Of a stretch of DNA of 64,000 bases, positions 60,433 to 64,000 are shown in pieces. Within the stretch, counting starts at the first letter, position 1; every line of letters begins with the position of its first letter. The notes under the pieces are model-generated. The model worked only from the letters and a program-made list of their open reading frames with translations. It was not told the origin of the DNA and made no database searches. The stretch covers positions 371,501-435,500 of the forward strand of contig JAHCHX010000001.1 in NCBI GenBank assembly GCA_026129545.1, read 5' to 3'. This DNA comes from Saprospiraceae bacterium (GTDB lineage Bacteria; Bacteroidota; Bacteroidia; Chitinophagales; Saprospiraceae). The position numbers and the translations under genes were made by a program.

Positions 60433-61329
60433 TCAAAGCCGAACTTTCAAAAAACGCAGCACGCCTTCCCAATCGTCGGGCTGGAAAACTTCCCATGCGC
60501 CATGCTTCCTGAACCAAGTCGCCTGACGCTTGGCATAGTTGCGTGTGTGTTGCTTGATTTTGTCCACCGCTTCCTCGCGGGATATTTTGCCATCAAAGAA
60601 GTCGAACCACTCCTCGTAGCCGACCGTGTGCAGGGCGGGTCGCGCTCGCAAGTGAAAAAGCCCGCGTGCCTCTGCCTCCAAGCCCGCAGCCACCATAGCA
60701 TCCACACGCGCCTCGATGCGGGCGTAGAGCAAGGGGCGAGGCAATTCCAGCAACAGATATATGGGGGTAAAAGCGCGAGGTTTTTTTTCATGGCCGAGAA
60801 ATGCCGAAAAGGGGGCACGGGTCTCCCAACAGACTTCCAGCGCACGGCGCAATCGCGCTGGGTTTTGTTTGTCCACTTTTTCAAAATAGGCGGGGTCGCG
60901 CTGTGCCAGTTCGGCTTGAAGCCAAGCGAGGCCACCTGTTTGGATGCCTGCTTCCACTTGTTTTTTTGTTTCGGCTGAAACGTCGGGGAAGGCATCCAAT
61001 CCCTCGCACACGGCCCGGAGGTAAAGCCCCGAACCGCCCACGAGCACGGCCACTTCTTTTTCGGAATAAATTTTTCCCAAAACCCGCAGCGCCTCCCGCT
61101 CGAAATCGCCCACGCTAAAATCATCGGTCACGTCGAGCGTATCAACGAAATGATGTCGCACGGCGGCCAGTTCGGCTGGGCTGGGCTTGGCCGTGCCGAT
61201 GTTCATTTCCCGATAAAATTGGCGACTGTCGGCAGAGAGTATCTCCGTGCCAAAATGTTGCGCCACCTTGATGGCGAGGGCAGTTTTGCCGGTGGCCGTG
61301 GCGCCGCCAATGACGATGAGGTGTTTCAT
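60433..61329 (-). CDS. miaA: tRNA dimethylallyltransferase
   Basis: 298 residues. P-loop GGATATGKTAL at the N-terminus, DSRQFYREMNIGTAKPSP, VGGSGLYLRAV and the C-terminal RNYAKRQATWFRK, all MiaA landmarks. It adds a dimethylallyl group to A37 of tRNAs that read UNN codons. Single gene convergent with PAP2. Confidence 0.97.
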   Translation of the reverse strand: MKHLIVIGGATATGKTALAIKVAQHFGTEILSADSRQFYREMNIGTAKPSPAELAAVRHHFVDTLDVTDDFSVGDFEREALRVLGKIYSEKEVAVLVGGSGLYLRAVCEGLDAFPDVSAETKKQVEAGIQTGGLAWLQAELAQRDPAYFEKVDKQNPARLRRALEVCWETRAPFSAFLGHEKKPRAFTPIYLLLELPRPLLYARIEARVDAMVAAGLEAEARGLFHLRARPALHTVGYEEWFDFFDGKISREEAVDKIKQHTRNYAKRQATWFRKHGAWEVFQPDDWEGVLRFLKVRL

Positions 61330-61389
61330 CCCGTGGGGGGGGCGTGGTTGGTGTCGCGTCGTCGGTTTATTGACGATGCGAGGTATATG

Positions 61390-61486
61390 TTTCGCACTGC
61401 CAAGCTTTGGGCATGGCTACAGGCGCAATCTGTTCAAAATCAGGGACATCAATCATGAGCATCTGACAAATCCTAGCGAATCAAGG
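61390..61486 (-). repeat. Dispersed ~96-bp repeat, copy D (inverted)
   Basis: Read on the minus strand it begins CCTTGATTCGCTAGGATTTG, continues TCAGATGCTCATGATTGATG and ends AGCTTGGCAGTGCGAA. It lies in the 258-bp gap upstream of the acyltransferase, its CCTTGATTC end facing that start, as for the other copies. Confidence 0.7.
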
Positions 61487-61587
61487 CATAAAATTATGAG
61501 CGCCCAATCGGAAGGGGCTTATTTTCGCCGCAAAAATCAAGTCTATTCCCCAACCGACCAACCTCAACCGCACAAGAAGCGAGATAG

Positions 61588-62889
61588 ATGAAGTTTAGTT
61601 TGCGCCATCAAAGCACGGGCAAGGTGTATCCCTATTTGGTGCCTCTTGGAGGACATTCGATGTTTATTGGCTTCATGCGCAAGGTGCATGTGAACAACCG
61701 CCACGGCGTGCCGTCCGACCGCCCGGTCTTGTTGGCCGCCAATCATCCCACTGCTTTTCTCGACCCTTTTTTGCTTTGCACTTTTCTCGACCCGCCTATC
61801 TACAACATGACGCGGGGCGATATTTTCGCAAAACCCTTTTTTCGCAAGCTGTTGCAAAGCATCAACATGTTCCCCGTTTTTCGCGTGCGCGACGGCTACA
61901 CCGGGCGCGACCGCAACGACGAAGTGTTCGAGTATTGCGTTGACAAACTTTACCATCGGCGCGTGGTGACGATTTATGTGGAAGGCGAGCACCATTTGGA
62001 AAAAAAGGTGCGCCCCGTCCAAAAAGGCATCGCCCGCATCGCCTTCGCCGCCTTCGAGCGCCATCGGCTCGACGACCTGCAAATCATCCCGGCGGGTTGC
62101 AATTATGTTTTTGGCGACCGCCCGCGCGAGGAGGCAATGGTCAATATAGGCCAGCCGATTCTGGTCAAAGACTACTGGGACGATTATCAGCGCGACCCCG
62201 CCGGCACGCTCCAGCGTCTTTGCAAGGATGTGGAAATCGCCCTGCAATCGGTTTGCTACCACGTCGAACACGACGGTGACGCGCAGTTGGCCGAACAGCT
62301 CCTCATGCTCCACCGCAGCGCCCACCCTGAGGCTCCGCTGCCCATATATGTGTTCAACAGCCGTCGTTTCGCGGCGGAAAAATCTGTGCTCGACCGCCTC
62401 AACGCGCTGCCTTCAGACGAGAAAAATGCACTTCGCGAACGCGCCGCCCCATATTTTTCCGCGCTCGAAAAGGCTGGCTTGGACGACGCTGCGTTGGTCA
62501 ACCCGCAATGGGGCAATGGGTGGTGGCTGTTGTTTTTGGTGCTTGGGCTCGCGCCGTGGCTGCTTGGCTACCTGAGCAGTTGGCCGCTTGTCCATGTCAT
62601 TCGAGCCATCGCGGATAAAAGAGTCAAGAAGCGCGAGTTTTACAGCAGCGTTCGCATTGGTTTGGGACTGCTGCTTGGCACGCCGTATTATTTATTGCTC
62701 GTGCTGCCCTTTTTGCTCACGTGCCGCCCCGCATGGATTGCGCTTGGGCTGATGTTGCCGCTGTTGGGGTGGTTCGCGCAATTTTACATGGATATGTGGA
62801 AACGCTGGCGAGCGGCACGCAAGGCGCTGACGCACCAACAACGGGACGCGCTGCTGGCGCAAAGGGCTGCTATATCTCCTCCAAGATGA
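61588..62889 (+). CDS. PlsC-like acyltransferase with C-terminal membrane domain
   Basis: 433 residues. LPLAT motifs: AANHPTAFLDPFL (HxxxxD) near residue 51, then a putative FPVFRVRDG near 93 and VEGEHHLEKKVRP, matching the glycerophosphate-binding blocks. The C-terminal third has three or four membrane helices. Related Bacteroidota proteins are labelled 1-acyl-sn-glycerol-3-phosphate acyltransferase; the true acyl acceptor is unknown. Its end overlaps the convergent bshC end by 20 bp. Confidence 0.87.
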   Translation: MKFSLRHQSTGKVYPYLVPLGGHSMFIGFMRKVHVNNRHGVPSDRPVLLAANHPTAFLDPFLLCTFLDPPIYNMTRGDIFAKPFFRKLLQSINMFPVFRVRDGYTGRDRNDEVFEYCVDKLYHRRVVTIYVEGEHHLEKKVRPVQKGIARIAFAAFERHRLDDLQIIPAGCNYVFGDRPREEAMVNIGQPILVKDYWDDYQRDPAGTLQRLCKDVEIALQSVCYHVEHDGDAQLAEQLLMLHRSAHPEAPLPIYVFNSRRFAAEKSVLDRLNALPSDEKNALRERAAPYFSALEKAGLDDAALVNPQWGNGWWLLFLVLGLAPWLLGYLSSWPLVHVIRAIADKRVKKREFYSSVRIGLGLLLGTPYYLLLVLPFLLTCRPAWIALGLMLPLLGWFAQFYMDMWKRWRAARKALTHQQRDALLAQRAAISPPR

Positions 62890-64000
62890 CCATGCCAGCG
62901 TCAAACGGTGCCAGATTCGCCTTCAAGGTCTCGATGAATCCTTCCCCGTATTTCAGCCAATAAGGCATGAAGTTGTCGTGGCGCTCCTGTAATCCGCCGC
63001 CCGGAAAAAGTTTTTCTTTCAAAGCCCGAATCTGATTGATTGTCACCTCGTGCTTTTGTTTTTCGGCGCGGACAAGGCGACCCTGCCAGTGTTCCAGGCC
63101 GCTCACGGCTTTCGCCTCATCGGCGCGCACCGCCTTTTCCAATGTTGGGTCAATAGCGGTGGCTTTGGATGCCAGCCGCTCAAAAACACGGCGCAACTCG
63201 TTGACCTCCTCCGTCAGGCTCACCTCCACTGCCGCGTTTTTTTCCACAAAACTCCGCACGAGAATGTCCGTGTCCTCAAAAAAATCGGCGGGCGAAAAGC
63301 CGAACTTTTGTAGTTTCTTCTTTGCGTCGCGGTCGAGCCAAAGCACGGAGTGGCGGCGTACAAGGGCTGGGAAAGACACCCCAAAATGCTCGAAAACCGC
63401 TTTCCGCTCCAGCCAGTAGGCCAGTTCGCCGCCACCGCCCACATATGCGAGATTGGGCAAAATCATTTCTTGAAACAAGGGGCGCAGCACCACGTTGGGG
63501 CTAAATCGCTCAGGGTGCGCTTCTACCAACGAGAGCATTTCTTTTTCGGAAAAAACGAGCGAGGTGTTCAGCACTTTGAAAACATCGCCTTCCCGGACGA
63601 TGCGCTCCCGCTGCCCCGGCACCATGTAGAAAAGATTGATTTCGCGGGGAGTGGCTTGGGTCTTGAAGCCCAGTTCGTTGAGCCGTGTGGTAGTCTCGTT
63701 GACCAGTCGAAAACAGGGTTGTTCCAGCAATTCAGCTTTCAACACGGGGGCAAAATGCCGTTTGAGGCGAGCATCGTTCATGTTTAGCACCACCAATCCA
63801 TAGCGTCCAAACAAATGGTGGAGCATGGCCTGTGTCGCTGCTGCGATGGTGGGGCTTTGTGTGTAGGCGCGCTCGACGGTCGCAAAAAGTGCCGCCGCTG
63901 CCTCGCTTTCGCCCAAGATGGTTTTCAGCTCCGCCAAAACAGGCGCGAGCGAGGCAGTGCCCATGCTGCCCACAGCGCCTTGCTCATTGGTTTGCCATGC
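62870..64000 (-). CDS. bshC: Bacillithiol biosynthesis cysteine-adding enzyme BshC (N-terminus cut by window edge)
   Basis: The frame is open to the window edge, so the real start lies beyond 64000 and 376 residues are present. The visible part includes PTIAAATQAMLHHLFGRYGLVVLN, NEQGAVGSMG at the edge, a coiled-coil region and the family ending (FNEHGM-like GMVILEEI). BshC adds cysteine to glucosaminyl-malate to make bacillithiol, the low-molecular thiol of many Bacteroidota. Confidence 0.9.
   Translation of the reverse strand, partial: AWQTNEQGAVGSMGTASLAPVLAELKTILGESEAAAALFATVERAYTQSPTIAAATQAMLHHLFGRYGLVVLNMNDARLKRHFAPVLKAELLEQPCFRLVNETTTRLNELGFKTQATPREINLFYMVPGQRERIVREGDVFKVLNTSLVFSEKEMLSLVEAHPERFSPNVVLRPLFQEMILPNLAYVGGGGELAYWLERKAVFEHFGVSFPALVRRHSVLWLDRDAKKKLQKFGFSPADFFEDTDILVRSFVEKNAAVEVSLTEEVNELRRVFERLASKATAIDPTLEKAVRADEAKAVSGLEHWQGRLVRAEKQKHEVTINQIRALKEKLFPGGGLQERHDNFMPYWLKYGEGFIETLKANLAPFDAGMVILEEI

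Overview
The window comes from a Bacteroidota genome, probably near Saprospiraceae/Lewinellaceae. Supporting signs are a type B type-IX-secretion/gliding C-terminal domain (36877-40092), a fused CcoN-CcoO oxidase subunit, a Sec-type (clade II) NosZ, a bacillithiol enzyme (BshC), several PorV/FadL-like outer-membrane barrels, and many copies of the Bacteroidota -7 promoter box TAnnTTTG just upstream of genes. Base composition is fairly even and coding density is high. I saw no prophage, insertion sequence or CRISPR array. The genus is inference.

Layout. 1-14.2 kb: mixed housekeeping genes, including a cut LVIVD-repeat protein, a BASS transporter, an RMD1-like protein, a CcoI/FixI-type copper P-ATPase, the B12-dependent ribonucleotide reductase NrdJ, tRNA-Glu with its terminator, a START-domain protein plus UbiD-family decarboxylase, and an AbgT transporter. 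14.2-23.6 kb: a complete nitrous oxide reduction cluster on the minus strand, in the order cytochrome c, nosZ, NosL fusion, haem-binding cytochrome, nosD, cupin, 4-TM protein, fasciclin, nosF, nosY. It is interrupted before nosF by a 61-unit decamer array. 23.6-25 kb: a divergent Rrf2 regulator and two unrecognised small genes. 25.1-31.5 kb: the cbb3 oxidase operon ccoS-ccoNO-ccoQ-ccoP-ccoG-ccoH-SafE-like. 31.5-64 kb: a secreted M43-like protease, a VWA protein, RNase Z, a Crp/Fnr regulator, a 1.07-k-residue T9SS surface protein, coaX, a UbiA prenyltransferase, KdsC-like HAD, IscX and ferredoxin, a 2OG oxygenase, a GT39 transferase, a LytTR/LytS pair, an intradiol dioxygenase-like protein, PolB-type exonuclease, rpe, LptF/G, PAP2, miaA, an acyltransferase and bshC (cut by the window end).

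How it works together. NosZ and cbb3 oxidase are both respiratory copper enzymes used at low oxygen, and the copper P-ATPase at 3197 is of the type that supplies cbb3. Palindromes of the form TGAN-N4-GTCA occur in front of the P-ATPase, a haem-binding cytochrome, the nosZ operon, the Rrf2 gene, an unknown two-gene unit and the cbb3 operon. In four of these the palindrome centre lies 37.5-38.5 bp from the end of a matching TAnnTTTG box, which is class II FNR-like geometry. I infer one low-oxygen/nitrogen-oxide regulon, whose candidate regulator (35772-36452) is also in the window.

The least expected structures are non-coding: the 61-copy decamer before nosF, a second GGG-rich array plus a 24-bp inverted repeat between a histidine kinase and its response regulator, a dispersed repeat of about 96 bp found upstream of genes in a constant orientation, and a 75-bp GC-rich repeat in two inverted copies.
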